Positions 21,459 to 36,355 of a DNA stretch of 64,000 nt are shown here, one piece after another. The notes under the pieces were generated by a model that did no database searches, was not told the origin of the DNA, and saw nothing but the letters and a program-made list of their open reading frames with translations. Made by a program: the position numbers and the translations under genes. Where the stretch lies: the NCBI RefSeq assembly GCF_048564905.1, contig NC_133006.1, positions 24,520,001 through 24,584,000 of the forward strand, written 5' to 3'. Source of the stretch: Vicugna pacos. Lineage: Eukaryota > Chordata > Mammalia > Artiodactyla > Camelidae. How positions within the stretch are numbered: the stretch's first letter is position 1; every line of letters begins with the position of its first letter.

Positions 21459-22199
21459 CTTCAATTAAAAATTAATTTAGGTAAATATTAATATCCCATT
21501 GCCTTTACTACAAAATATAACTATTTCCCAGAATAACCGTGGTAGTGAGATGGTGGAGCTTTTTACAGTTTTACATTTTTGCAGGTCTCTTTCTTGTATG
21601 TCTCATTAGAAGACCACTGGATTTTCAAGTTTGCTTCTGCGTTTAATCCCTTATTTTGATTGAAGACTACAAAGAGGCTCACACATATGTAGGAGTATTA
21701 TTTTTAATAACCTTTTCACATAATTGTGGAATGTTCCTCTTTGATACAAAACTAAAACTACACAAGTTGTAGTTTCTCAAAGGTTATTTGCAAAGTGGAC
21801 CTGAAACAATATAATTGAATATTTCCTATTCTGTTACATTAAAATCCATAGGCCTATCTTGCACACTGATTGTCTCTTGTACTGATGAACGATGTTTTTT
21901 AGCAGATACATTGTTTGACTGAGTTATACAATCTTCCAGTGTCTATGTATTTAATCAAAGTTATCAAAAAATCATCATATATGATCATATTACCACAGAT
22001 GCCAACAGAGGAGTTAACCTAACGGGAAGCTGACAGCTTATGCGATGAATCACTAGTTTTCCAAAGTTCTGGGTGGCAGTCTCAACTCTCAGTTTATTTT
22101 CCTGAAGGAAGAAAATCTTCCTCACTTCATTTTTGAGAAAGTGGATGGCAGTTAACCAAGTCTAAATAATTATAGTTTCTCTGTCATTTATTCTTTTTC

Positions 22200-22362
22200 T
22201 TTTTACTGTTATTTTTATTTATTTATTTTCATGTTTCATTTCTAAATTTTTTTGGGGGGAGTAGGTGATTAGGTTTTATTTATTTATGGGACTTGAACCC
22301 AGGACTTCCTGCATGCTAAGCAAGCACTCTACCACTGAGCTATACCCGCCCCCCCAACTCAT
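22200..22362 (-). mobile_element. Camelid tRNA-Ala-derived SINE
   Basis: The reverse complement reads GGGGGGCGGGTATAGCTCAG, GTAGAGTGCTTGCTTAGCATG and CCTGGGTTCAAGTCC, then an AT-rich tail. It is absent from the matching place near 46,915. Limits are approximate. Confidence 0.88.
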
Positions 22363-23204
22363 CCTTTCAAGTAAAAATAGTATTTCAGGAAAAAGGAGGC
22401 TAGCTCAGCTCACATACAGTATTTTCCCTGGGACATAGGACTTCAGAATGTGGCAGAAGTGTTGTTTTATGTGTGCTTCCCATGTCATCATATAAGGTAT
22501 TTTTAAAATGTGATTTTAATGATGATGATTTAGGACAGATAGTTTTTAATGCTCCAAGAAGGACATTTAAAAACAAACCTTTTTTTTTCTACAAGTGAGT
22601 TGTGATGGAAGATAATTCCTATTGCAGTTTGCTGCCAGAAGTCTCCATTATTACTAAACTTTACCTCAATGCAAATGTCAACATAGAGTAAAGGCAAATA
22701 ATGTGTCAGAGACTCTATGAAAATAGTTTTGAACTGATGGATCCTGTGAAAGGGTCTCAGTGACTTCAAGGGTTCCACAGACCACACTTTGAGAACTGCT
22801 GTTCTGCATAAACCAAGGAAAGTCTCCCAGCTGGTCCCCACTTTCGCCTCTTGTTTGTGTCCCAGAATCCCTCTCTCTGAGCTGGAAACTCCCTGCCTCC
22901 CCAAACCTAGCTGAAAGCTCTGCCCCTGGGCTCCCTTAGGAGAAAACCCACTTCCTGGAAAAGAATAACAGAGAGAGTCCTCAGTCTGGGAAGGGCGGTG
23001 GAAGGACAGGTAACACCACTCTGGAACTGGAAACAGTCTGGGCCCGAAGGCACCAGACTCACTCATAACCTATTTTGGGTTTGTTATACACCAGCTTAAT
23101 ATGTATTCATATCCCAGACAGAAGTCTGCAATAGTTTCTCAGAGAAATAACATTGGCCCTTTCATCTCACGTGGGTCTAATGCATCTGAGGTGAGGCCCA
23201 CAAA

Positions 23205-23375
23205 GCATGGAGAGCAGTCCTGTCCAACAGAACGTTCTGTGATGGAGAAACTGATCTATGTCTGTGCTCTCCACTGTGGTAGCCACTAGCTACATGTGGC
23301 ACCTCAGAAATCACTATTGTGCTGAGCACCTTTAATTTAATTTATTTTATTTAAATAACCATATGCTGATAGTAT
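23205..23375. mobile_element. Short non-autonomous DNA transposon (hAT-type MITE), tentative
   Basis: CCTGTCCAACAGAACGTTCT, GTAGCCACTAGCTACATGTG and an AT-rich centre resemble a common mammalian hAT-derived short element. It carries no coding sequence. The family is by recall. Confidence 0.45.
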
Positions 23376-24567
23376 CTTGCATATGAGATAGTGCATATCC
23401 AGAATGTTCTTAAAATTGTCTGTTCCCCAAAAAGATACTTTGTGACTCATTGGTTGATAAATATTAAAAGAGTCAGTGGAAGGCATGGGTTTGTATATGT
23501 GGGTCTTAGATGTATCCTTAAAACACAACATGCCTAAGAAAGTTTAATTAATATATATTTTAACAATTACAGTGTATAGACATTAACCAAACCATGGTTT
23601 ATCACTATCAGGTCATAAGTGTTCAAAAATGCCCATCATTGGAACTAATCCTTATCTACGTTACATTGGGACTCTGGGTATTTTCATTAATCTGATAAAC
23701 ATGGGCAGGCATGTAAGTCTTTCAATTAGCCCAGGAGAAAGTATTTATTGGCCACAATATATGTCAAATGCCTTGCAGGTCCTGTACATACTTGTAAATT
23801 ATAAAGCAGAAGATGTACACCTTAGAATTCAACCACCTTAGAAATCTTGACCTACTGTTCCTCCTATGTTTTACTCCCCAAATCAGTGAATTCTGTTTCC
23901 CTTCACCCTTGGACCCCTCTCTCCTCACCATCCCCTCCTAGATGAAAAGATACGTGAATTTTTACAATTGTGGAACAAATAATTCACTAAGCGTAATCCT
24001 AAAGATGAAAAACCATAAAGAAATACACAAATCCTCTCTGTGTCAACCACACACTTACAAAGATTTAAAACACACGCTCATATTAAACTCAAAGACATAA
24101 AAAATTTGACAGACAAAAGATATGATGTGCCTCCATGTTCTTCAGCCAAAGATCACCTGGAGCACATCTGTGGGCAAGCAGGTTGGATTTATTACTGGGA
24201 GCAGCGAGGGAGATCACACTGCCTCAGGCCCACGGTGTCTGAGCGTGAGTATTAGACAGAACGTACATACGGCTTTGGTTGGGTGATTCTGAGGAGGGAT
24301 TTGGAAGCAGGGGCTCATTCTAGATTGAATGTTGTTAGGAAGTGAGGGAAAATTCTGTGACTGGGCACCTGAGTAAACCGGGAGGGAGGGCAACTAGAGC
24401 AAGGATACAGCTGTAACTAGACAGAAGCAGTGGTCGCTGTATGAGCACAGGGAGAGGTCCAGTACATTGTGAAGGTCACAGTGCCGCCTTGTTTGGTCTA
24501 TATGGAATGATGTCATGGTCTTGTCTTGTCTCCCTGTGTCATGGTCTCAGGTGTCCTTGTGTAATGT

Positions 24568-24735
24568 CAATGTTCCAAATTGTTTTCTAATATTCTTTAG
24601 TTATTTTTCATTTGGGATATAGTTACTTTAAAATATTGAATTCAGAAGGACAAAGCAGACTCCAAGCACAGGAATTGGTCTCACACTTACACGGGCCTCA
24701 GTGTTGTGAGAAGCGGAGCTGGGGCTCCTCAGTCG
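24568..24735 (-). repeat. Segment in inverted orientation relative to copy 3 of the duplicon
   Basis: Its reverse complement matches 47,535-47,700: AACACTGAGGCCCGTGTAAG and TTGAATTCAATATTTTAAA occur on opposite strands in the two copies, while the sequence on both sides is in the same orientation. Confidence 0.8.
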
Positions 24736-26488
24736 GTCATGTTAATGTCTCAACAATTTCAATATGCTTACATTTTGACACAGAAACTTCTCTTTTAGAA
24801 ATTTATCCTAAGGAGATGATTAGACATGTTCTCAAAAATTCACATTCAAGGATGTATCTTGAATTGTGGTTTATAGAAGTAAAGAGTGGAAATAATCTAA
24901 ATGCTACAATCACTGTAATGATGGTCACTATGAACAGAGGAGAACTAACTATGTCTCAGGCAGTCATTCCATGTGATTTACATACAGGGTCAATTTATGC
25001 CTCAAAGCAAACCCATGAGGGGCCCAATGTGTGATCCTTTTGTGCAGACAGGGAAAGGGAGCCTCAGAGAGGATAAGGAGCATCTATTTCGAGGCCACCT
25101 TGCATCAGGATCTGGAGACACTGGAGGAGAGCAACAGTTAGGCGCCTGCTGATGGGAAATGGGCTCTGCTGTGCGGGAGAGGGACAGAAATGACCGAGAC
25201 AGATGCACATCAGGACTGCGCTAAGTGCCGTGAGGAAGAGCTGATGATGCCATGAGAGCAGATAACAGGAGTCCTGACAGGTCCCCTGCCGCTGATATCA
25301 ATAATGTCTGAAAGATGGAAAAGATAAATGGAATGTGAAATAAAACCAGAATTCTATATAATTATATACAATCATAGAATGAAAAAGAGCTCTTGGGAAT
25401 TAAAAATGTCATAGAATGAATACTTGAATAGATGAAGTGGAAAATTAGAGTCATACTGTCAGTAAGTAGTTGGAAAAATAATGACAAGGAGGAGACAAGA
25501 CCTATTAGAATACTAATCTGTCAATCAAGGGATTTTAACAAGTTAATAAAAGGAGTTTCAAAAATAATGGAGAGTAGGAATCATAAGAAAACTCAGATTA
25601 AGACCAGCATTTACATCCTGAATGTCCCAACCAAACTCTTAGTGCAGACCCAGCCCAAGACAATCACAATGACATTTCAGACAGAGGGTGGTAAAGAAGA
25701 GACCTTGAAAACTTCTTGGGGCTAGAAGATAGTGAAGCAATGCCTTCTGAATTCTGGGAGAAACAAGTATTTCCAACAGAGTTCAATATGAAGTCAACAT
25801 GTAAGGCCTAGGGGAGCCTAAGAGATTTCAGAGTTTCAGTGTTGTAATTTCCGTGCTCCTTTCCCTGGGACACTATTAGGCAAAGTTGGTGGGGGAGGCA
25901 GGGATGATGGAGAAAACAAGAAACAGGAAATACATGGGATCCAAACCTCAGGGGAGCCAAACAAGAGAGGGAGAGGGCTGCCCAGTAGGAGGTGAAGGAG
26001 ATCGGGATGTCAGCCCTACCCCAGGTGTGCAGGGACCCCGCCCACAGTCCGCAGTAGGCAGGACTGAGGACTGTCGTAAGGATGGGTCTGTGTAAAGAGA
26101 TGAAGTTAGTGGAATATCAGATGTGCTCAAAAATATTTGGGAAGACTTAGGGTCTGTGGAGAGTTTTGTAATGATTTAAAATGAATACAACATAACTAAG
26201 GTATTATTTATTCCAGGGAAAATAAAAAATCATTCAAGGAAAGGAAAGTCTACTAAATGCTCAGTTGTGACTAACATTTCCATCATCATAACAATGCAAA
26301 CACTGCACCGTGAGCTAATCAAAATGGTAAGATTTATAAATTTATGAATTATAATTATAGAGGGAGGATGGTGGTGTGGGAAAGAACCAATTAACTAAAG
26401 ATGGTATATAAAACTGAAAAACAAGGAAGGAGTATTATAAACATGCTATTTAGAGGCATAGAAGAAATAATTAGAGAATCAGCTAAAA

Positions 26489-26622
26489 GTGTTTTAAAAA
26501 AATTTGGGGGGGAATTAGCTTTATTTATTTATCTATTTTTTTGATGAAGGTACTGAAGATTGAACCCAGGGTCTCGTGCATGCTAAACACATACTCTACC
26601 ACTGAGCTATACCCTCTCCACT
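26489..26622 (-). mobile_element. Camelid tRNA-Ala-derived SINE
   Basis: The reverse complement reads GAGGGTATAGCTCAGTGGTA, CATGCACGAGACCCTGGG and TTCAATCTTCAGTACCTTC. Flanks CAGCTAAAA (26,480-26,488) and CAGTTAAAA (26,623-26,631) form a near-perfect 9-bp TSD. The corresponding site in copy 3 (about 49,700) is empty. Confidence 0.92.
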
Positions 26623-29500
26623 CAGTTAAAATTTGAAAAATAGCTTGTCTATGAGATTTAAGAGACGGGGGGACATGGAACAGTGAGCCATCTGCTTGGA
26701 TATCAAGTCTTGTAGAAGTATTTTACTTTTTAAAACTATGTGCATATATCCATCATCTAAAAATAAGAGGACAACCTAGTAAATGTGAGATGGACTCGGG
26801 AACTGTTCTGTAAGAAGAGTCATAGACATGGGGCAAGTGTTGGGAGGAAACTGGACATAGAGTGGCAGATGTTTATGGGAGAGTTTTGTTTTCATTGATT
26901 TAGATTTGTTTGATTAATTTTAATGGGAGCAATGGCAGCTGTAGGCAGGAACAAAGGAGGCAGCAGGAGTGAGAAACTGCTGATACAGGGGACAGAGGAG
27001 CCTCATCCTGTGCCCTCTCTGAGAGGCAGCCTTAGACAGGAGGGACCATCCATCATCACTGGGGGGAAGGTGAGGATACAGGTGCAGATGCAGGAGTGTG
27101 GGAGGATGATGATGTCATTCTCACCTGAGTCCTCTTATTTTCTGAGTGAAAACAGAGCTCACCTTTAAGAATAAGGAGTGAGGAGGAAGTGGAGGGGATT
27201 GAGGAGGGAGGAGGAAGTGAGAGACAACCCTCTTAGGAGGTGGGAGAGTGAGCTGACTCAGGACATGGCATCTGAGAGTGCAGGGTGGGGGCCACTGAGG
27301 TCTGTGCTCATCAGCCTAGAGAAAGTTCCAGCACTTGGGCAGCAGCAGAAGGATGTGTAACAAAGTGAAAGAAAATGCAGTTATTGTTGGTGTGAGAATT
27401 ATAGTTCATTTTTCTTTGTCATTTTAACATTTATACTTTGTTTTACAGTGAATATACATTATATTATATACTATACTTTACACATATACATTATAATAAG
27501 GATTTTAAAACTTTGTTAAATTTTTAAAAAGAAAGGCAGATGGATAGAAAAAGACAAGAGCAAGAACAGGGGAATGCAGAGCTGGAGCCACGCAGGATCT
27601 TTCCCTTCTTTTGGGGGTGTGGTCATTTATTAGTATCTTATAAACTCTTTGATACTTCTAACAATAATTTTTTTTGTATTTTATGTGGCATTTTTAGCTA
27701 TATCCTTGGACAAATTTTTCCATACAATCCAGCCCATCTTTTCCAGCAATCTAATCTCTAGGCAGAAGAGCTCAGTCAAAAGGTGATGGGTCTGGAGTAG
27801 AGGATCAGAATGTGCGTCCTGACACATGAGCTGAAGAAGAATGTCAAGTGTTTCACAAGTGTAAGGGATTTTAATGTCATGTGCTTTTTGAAAACATTAT
27901 TTATGTGCACAAAAGAGAATTCAAAAGATACTCAAGAGTATACAAAAATAAGTAAGTCATATTGTTTCCCTCATCCCCTGGTCACCCAAGTCCTCTACTC
28001 AGAAGCCACTGCAGTTAGTAATTTCTCACTTATCTTCCCAGAAAAATATATTTATGCATTGCTGTATACTGTTATCTGAGTAAAAGCTCCAGCCATGGAC
28101 AGAGAGAAATTATTTGCAAATTCACATATCTGATTCAAGACCTGTTTTAGAACATACATAGAACCCTTAAACTCAGCAATATGAAAGCAAACAACAATTT
28201 AAAAGTGGAGAAAAGTCTGATAAAGATTTCATTATAGAAGATTTATTAGTGGAAATGGGTATGAAATGGTGGTCAACATCATGTTATCAGGATATGTAAA
28301 TAAAAACAACAGTGATGCACCATCACACCTATGAGAACAGCTAGAATCCAGGAATAGGAGATGCCAAGTGCTGAGCAGGACGTGGAGCCGCAGAAGCCCC
28401 CCCACCCCACCCCACCGCCTCTGCACTGCTGCAGGAATGCGAAGCAGTGCAGCCACTGCAGGGACGGTCAGTAGTTTCTTATAAACACTGACACAGACTC
28501 ACCGTCCAACCTGCTGATCACTCCAGTACTGTGTCATCTCATTTGAAAACTTATATTTGCACAAAACCCTGCACAGCAGTGTTTATAGCAGAGCACCCCT
28601 CAAGTGTGGGCTTCGCTTAGTGGCTTTCTTCTAAAGACTACAGTATGAAAAGCGGGGAAGGAAAAGTAAAAATCCAGGAGAAACCTGGGAAACCTACCGT
28701 AGCTAGGTGACGAGGTGAACTTGTTAGTGATAATCAAGTGGAGAGCACACAGCCTCGATGTGTGGAGAACGTCACTTCATCTCTGTGGTCTTTTTCCCCC
28801 AAACCCTTTGCCCCAGTCAATCAAGTCAAATGAGTCTACAACATCCCTGAGCAGTACACCCCATGTCATCAAAACCGGGGGATGTCTGCCACAGCCCGAG
28901 AAGTCTGAAGGAGACAGGATTGGGACTCAGTGCAGTGTGGTTTTGATAGGATCCTGGATCAGAAAAAAGGAAAATTAATGAAATCTAGATAAATTTTAGA
29001 ATTCAATAATATTGTATCAATATTGCTTTATTAGCTGTGACAAATGTATGACAGTGATATAAGATATTCCCATAGGGAAACTGAGTGTGGGACATACAGT
29101 AACTCTGTACTAACTTTGTTACTTTTTTGTAAATCTCAAACTATACTAAAATTCAAAAAATTTTAATATTTGCCAGAAGTGAAGAGGCAGTGGAAGAAAC
29201 TGATCAGCTTTTGAGTTTTCAGGTTGTTTTCATCAATGAGGTTGTGAAAGGGGTATTGAGGAGAAAAGACGGGAACCTTAGAGTCAGGGCAGGGTTCCAG
29301 AGCTCTCCTCTCCTCCACTCCCTGCCCGCCCGCAGCCCGAACCCAGAACTACTCAGAAGGCACCTTCATCTCCCATCTCTGACTCAGACCACAGCCCCTC
29401 TGCTTCCAGGACTGTGCTGAGTAGGAGAGAGCAGAGTGGTGGCGCCCTCGTGTGGCCACAGGGATGATGACAGGAGACCTGAGCTCCCTTTTTAGTCATT

Positions 29501-29739
29501 GTTCTGACTATTCAAAGTCCTTTGTATTTGCATATAAATTGTAGACTCAGCAGGTAAGTTTCTTAAGAGACACTGTCAGAGTTTTGATAAGCGTTTAGGA
29601 TTCCGAATTGAATTGCTCTCAGTGCATAGATTGATTTTGGGAGAACTGGGGCCTTAACAATATTGATGATGCCAATAAGTGAATACGGAGTTTATCCCTA
29701 TTTCTTTAGTTTTTCCTTACTTTCTCTCAGGCACACTAT
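29501..29739. other. Spacer between duplicon flank and L1; nothing recognised
   Basis: Short AT-rich sequence with no open frame or named repeat. Confidence 0.4.
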
Positions 29740-30960
29740 GTAGACTTCAGGGTTCAAATCTGGCAAACTCTCTTTAAAATGATGCCTGAATATTTTATTT
29801 TGATGCTATTATGAATGGAATTTTAAATTATTCATTTTCTTAATGTTACATTACTGGTACATAGCAACCCAATTGACCTTGTAGCCTGCAGTCTCCTTTT
29901 ATTTACCTGTTAGTTCTAGAAGCTTTTTTGGGGGGAATTTCTATGCACACAATCATGTCACCTGCAAATAAATCCTTTTTTATATTTATATCTCTTTGAT
30001 TGCTTTTCATTGATCAATGCTCTGGCTAGGACCTCTAGTACAATAGAAACATACTAGATGTTTAGTAGAAATGGTGAGTGTTGGCATCCTTACCTTGTTC
30101 CTTACATTAAGTAGAAAGTATCCAGTCTTTCACCATAAAGTATGATGTCAGTTCTAGCTTTTCCGACGATGTCATTCATCAAATTAAGCAAGTGGGTTTT
30201 TACTCCCAGTGTGCTGAGAGATTTGATACATTAATATGATATATTACAGATTTCTATATATTCATCCAAAGGTGCCTCCTGAGATAAATTGTTCTTGCTC
30301 CTAACATGTTGGCTTCCACTTGCTGATGTTTCCTTAAGGATTCATGAGTGACATTGATTTGAAGTTACTTTTTTTGACGTCTTTATCTGGTTTTGGTATC
30401 AGGGTATTACTAACCTCATAAAACAATTTGGAAGCCGTTTCTTCCTCCTGAATTTTCTCCAAGATTTGTATAGGACTGGTGTTGATACTTCAATGTTGGA
30501 TAGAATCCACCAGGCTCCATCAGAGCCTGGAGTTTTCTTTGTGGAATTAAAAAAAGTTATGTATTTAATTTCTTTAATTCATAGGAGATTAATTAGTTTT
30601 CCTATTTGTTCTTAATTCAGTTCAGTATATGATGTCTTTAAAGAAATTGGTTCATTTTCATACTCATTATCTAATTTATTTGCTTGAATTGTTTGTAAGA
30701 GTCTCTTATTATTCGTTTAAAGTGATAAATCTCCCTCTAATGCTGCTTTTGAAACATCTCACAAATTTTTACTTCATTTCCATTTAGTTAAAAAGATTTC
30801 TAATTTCCCTTCTGATTTCTTCTTTAAGCCAGGATTATCCATGAGTTTAAATTGTGTTGGTTAATTTCTGAATGTTAATAAATTTTCAAACTTCCTTTGT
30901 CCTTCATTCTCACTATTTACTATTAGAAGTTGTTGAATTTATAGGTTTCAAAACACGGCA
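29740..30960 (-). mobile_element. L1 ORF2 fragment
   Basis: On the minus strand this is the reverse-transcriptase part of L1 ORF2, broken by many changes; on the plus strand it shows TAGCAACCCAATTGACCTTG and CTCTGGCTAGGACCTCTAGT. The same segment recurs at 56,280-58,260, so it may be part of the duplicon. Confidence 0.8.
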
Positions 30961-33900
30961 CAACTATTATTTCCAAAAGACTTCAGGACACCAACAATAA
31001 GAAAAAAGAAAAGGCAAACAAACACGTTTTTCAAAAGTTGTGCAATACAGGGTAATGCTAAACTGATGATTTCCCTAACTCTCAGAGTGATGAAGGTACA
31101 GCCCAGGCACGCTGTGGCTCAGACTGCCTTTGGGCTCAGTCTGCAACATCAGCCCTGCCCTGGTCTCCAGCTTGCTCACCCAGCCGGCGCATTTTGGAAT
31201 TGTAGCCCCACAGTCGTGAGAGCCAATTTTTAACTATATATGTACGCGTGTCTTGGGGCTCTGCATCTGTGATGCACCGTGTCTAATGCAGGACTGTTAC
31301 AGGCACTAACAACAACAGCTAAACCCTTGCAGTTTTCAAGGAATTTCTAAGGCAGGTGGTGGCTGTGCAATCACGTGACACCCACTGGCCAGGAAAGCAC
31401 ATGAGCAGAAGAAACTCTTCTTGCTTTGGGGGAAGGTGGAGGATGAGGTGAACCATCCCTGAGGAAGTAGCGTTTCAGCAGAGATGAAGGGGGCAAGACC
31501 AGAGGTTAGGGCAGGTCGCTGGGGTGGAATGTGCCAGATGAGGGAAGAACAAGGGATCAGAAGTCCTGACATGGAAAGGACACATTTGAGACCAGGGTGG
31601 CTGGGACGAGGACAGTTGCAGGCTGTGGCTTCTATCCAGGGGCTCCCTCCCTCTGCCTGCTCTACCTCCACACTCAGCACGTGGACCCCCCGGCTGATTC
31701 AGAAGCCCTAGGATTACAAAATAGTAGGACCCGGAGGCCCTGGGCCTTCTAGCCTAGTGGCTTTGTTCTGGAGATACTGAAGCTGAAGCCACAGAGGGAA
31801 GTGACCTCCCCAGGAAACGGAGGGTGTGGCACGGATGGAACTCGCTGACTCTGAGGCCAGGGGGCTTTCCACGAAGACAACAGAGGTGATCTGGGGGAGG
31901 GGACTTTGTGGGGAGAGTGAGGTAACATCCAGGGGGTGAGATGCAGGAGACCTGGGGGGGAGTCCTACTTTCAGGCAAATGACACCTCTTTCTCTGCCAT
32001 GAGAGCGTTTCCCAAACTCCCCCACTCCTCCTCATCCTCTGCTTCTTCAAGCCCTGCTCAAGAACGACCTCCTTCTGGAACGTTTTCTTATGGAGGTGTT
32101 GAACTAACATTTCCACTTTTTCTCTCCAAATACTCTCAGTGCCTATTCAGTGTGGGATTTGAATTCACTTGTGAGGTTGCGGTACAATTGTTTTTCCATC
32201 ATTTTATGTTTGTGCCCTGTCTCTCCTATTACACACACAGACACACACAGGACAAACACCCTCATTTCTCACACACTGGGAAGGGAGCTCACTCAATGAA
32301 TAGCGGAGCTTACTTTGAATCCACTGATGGTAACCCCAGGTCACACTCTCTGCAGCATTTCTGTGTGGCTGTGTCTGACCAGCTCCCGGAGTCCCTGCCT
32401 TAGTGCTTTTGGTTCATGGATGACAACTCTTCATCCCCATGACAGTGAGGAGGTGAAGGCGAAGTCTTGAGTTCAGGGCTTGATGCAGGAGCCAAGTTGC
32501 TTTGATGACGAGATCAGGATCTTCACAAGTCAGATTGAGATTTTCCAATAAATCTGAAAAACTGCAGTGATACTACAACCAAACAACGGAGCGTGGTCTG
32601 AACAAACAGCATCTGCTGCAGAAAGCAGGTGGGTGCCTGGGATAACAGGGGAAGCAGTGCTCATCACCTCACCCCGGTTGTAGGAGCGGGAAGTCCTCTG
32701 GACATGTGTTCCCACAGGGACAGGATTGGCAGGTGTATGTGTACAAGTTATCCCTTGAGAATGAAGGCTGGGGTCTTTGAGCCATTAATTAATTAATCAT
32801 TAGCTCAGCAATCTCATTACATCACGGATACATGCATATAATTTGGGGGCTCTGGACGTGGGAGAACAGACCGTTGTAACCTAGTACTTGTCCTGAAAGA
32901 GCTTACTATTAATATGGGGCGGCACCCATACTTCTGGGGACGCCTTATTGACACTTTGATGCACATGCAGTGATGTCATAGATCAGAACTATCTTTAGGA
33001 GGAGAAGCAGAGAAATTGTTTACTCAAGTTCATAGGTGTGACACCGTGGCGGTTAGGGAGAGTTTATGAATGAGGTGGATTTTGAATGATTTGTGTGTGA
33101 CTGTGTGATTAATGTGTAAGATTCGTGCTGACGAAGGACAAAAAGGAAAAAATGTTTCAAGGAGTCAGGAGTTAGTGTGCGCCAGGGTGGGGTAAATTTG
33201 ACACAGTGAGTTTAGGAGATATGTTGTCATTTAATAATTTCTAGTTAATGTCTCTTGAGTGTTTAGCAGTATTGAAAGTTTGTGAAAGGCTTTGAGTGTT
33301 CATTCAAGGCATCAACCAGTGAGAAGTACAACTCAAGGTGAATAACGAGACTGTTCAGATTTTACCACTTGAATCTGTTAGGAGCATGAATTCAACAAAG
33401 GTTTACCAGATGGTCACATTCCAGGCACCCACGTAGTCCTGCCTTCTAAGGGCTCACAGTGTAGGAGGAGGGAGTGACACACAGTGATGTTGGTAAAGTG
33501 TGTAAGGGTTGGACTAAGAGCTTGAGCGGGGGGCTGTGGGCGCACCCTGGCGGGTGTGGTGAACCAGGCTGGGGCAGTCCCGGAATTATTTGTATTTGAT
33601 TCTGAAATTCACTCAGCAGCTTTCTCAGCCGAAATTTGGTGCTTGTTAGTGTTGAGTTGTTTGCATCTCCAGCACCTCAAGGACTGAGCATGGTGCCCAC
33701 TCTTATGTTCATAGTGTGCCCTGTGACTCTGTTCTCAGGAACTTGTACTCAGAATCTGAGACATTGGCAGAGAAGAGACCTGTGGGGTCATCATGTAGCC
33801 CTCCATTTACAGAAGATACAGAGAACCGTGGAAGTTAAATAACTTTCTTAAATGACACAGTTCATGGCAAACCCCAAATCTGTAAGTCCCCATCCAATGC

Positions 33901-34039
33901 TTTTTCGATACATCCTGGAAAAGAGTGTAGCCCACTCCCCAGTGCAGAGCTGACGGCAAGTAAAAGAGATCAGAGTCAGGGAACCACATCAGTTTATCTT
34001 ACAGAGGGAAACCAAATATATGTGTTTTCGACACCAAGC
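30961..34039. other. Unique spacer with traces of old repeats; no gene
   Basis: No convincing open frame. Traces of old repeats: an L2-like 3' end at about 32,020-32,260 (GACCTCCTTCTGGAACGTTT), and MIR-like pieces at about 31,745-31,830 and 33,740-33,890 (ATTTACAGAAGATACAGAGA). A short CA tract lies near 32,233. The 155-residue frame at 31,936-32,403 runs through the L2-like piece and shows no domain. Confidence 0.5.
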
Positions 34040-34600
34040 GATTCTGACACTGACTGCCTGAGACCCCAGCCATGAAGGGCTCAGTCCCCCAAGACTGGCC
34101 CCACTTCAGATGCCAATTCAGCTCCATGTTGTTACCTAGGCTTCTGACCAAGTGGCTATAAATCAGGGGTTCCCATGGCCTCCTGCTCTGGTTTGACAAT
34201 TTGCTAGGATGGTTCACAGAACTGAACAAAGTGTTTCCTGACTAGATTATCGGTTTATTACAGAAAGATACAACTCAGGAAGTTCCAGGGGCAAGATGCA
34301 TGGATTAGGAGGGTGTAGAGCTTCCGTCCCATCTGCACATGTGTCACCCTCCTAGCACCTCAATGTACCCCCAGTACCGACGCTCTCTGGACTCTGTTCT
34401 CTCTGTGGAGGCTTCATTACATAGACGTGGTTGATTAAACCATTGGCCACTGTGACTGAGCTCAGTCCCAGCCATTCCTCCTTCCGGGAGTCGGTGATGA
34501 GGATGAAAGTTCCAACCTCCCAATCCCAAAGTTGGTTCCCTGGGCAACGAGCCCCCATCCTGCGGTTATCAGCTTGTTAACATAAACTCAGGTGGGGTTG
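34040..34600 (-). mobile_element. LTR fossil, same family as 17,938-18,724, antisense
   Basis: The plus strand shows GGGCTCAGTCCCCCAAGACTG, CACTTCAGATGCCAATTCAG and GATTATCGGTTTATTACAG, each the reverse complement of a block in the LTR at 17,938-18,724, in reversed order. Solo, degraded; limits approximate. Confidence 0.75.
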
Positions 34601-35014
34601 TGAGGGGCTTGTGATGAAGGACAGGTATATTCACTTTTATGCTCAGACCTGATCCAGGAATGGAGGACAACAGACTGCATATTATAAAGAGACGCTTTTG
34701 TCACCTTACTGCTCTGGAGCTCTTTCAGAAACTGCGAACAAAAACCACGTATTATAATAAGAGATGCTCTGCTGGGCTCAAGGTTTAGGAGGTTACAAAG
34801 GCTGCAGGAGCTGTGTGCTGGGGCCCTGGATGACACAAAAACATATCCTTCTTACTGTGTCACAGTGTCACAATCTAGAATGTGAATGTCCCCTAAGGAG
34901 AAGCCAAGAGAATAGGAGGGGTATGAGGGGGCAGGGATCATGGATGGAGAGGCCTCAGAGGCCCGTCTGCCTGACTGACACTGCCTGGTCCTGGGGGCGG
35001 GCCAGCCCCCGCCC

Positions 35015-36355
<1,341 letters not shown>

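Larger units (their letters stand above)
20790..29500. repeat. Flanking segment of the class I duplicon, copy 2
   Basis: Colinear with 46,330-53,650: shared runs include TTGGTCAGAAT near 20,813, the region around TTGCAAAGTGGACCTGA (21,790), ACAGGAGTCCTGACAGGTCC (25,266), CATCCATCATCACTGGGGGG (27,046) and CCCTCGTGTGGCCACAGGGA (29,445). Insertions seen only here include an L1 tail and solo LTR (20,935-21,458) and SINEs at 22,200 and 26,489. The stretch 22,735-24,365 has no counterpart in copy 3. No gene is recognised inside. Confidence 0.88.

Noticed and set aside
31936-32403. 155-residue plus-strand frame
   Set aside because: Runs through an L2-like repeat tail; Ser-rich and without a recognisable fold or leader.
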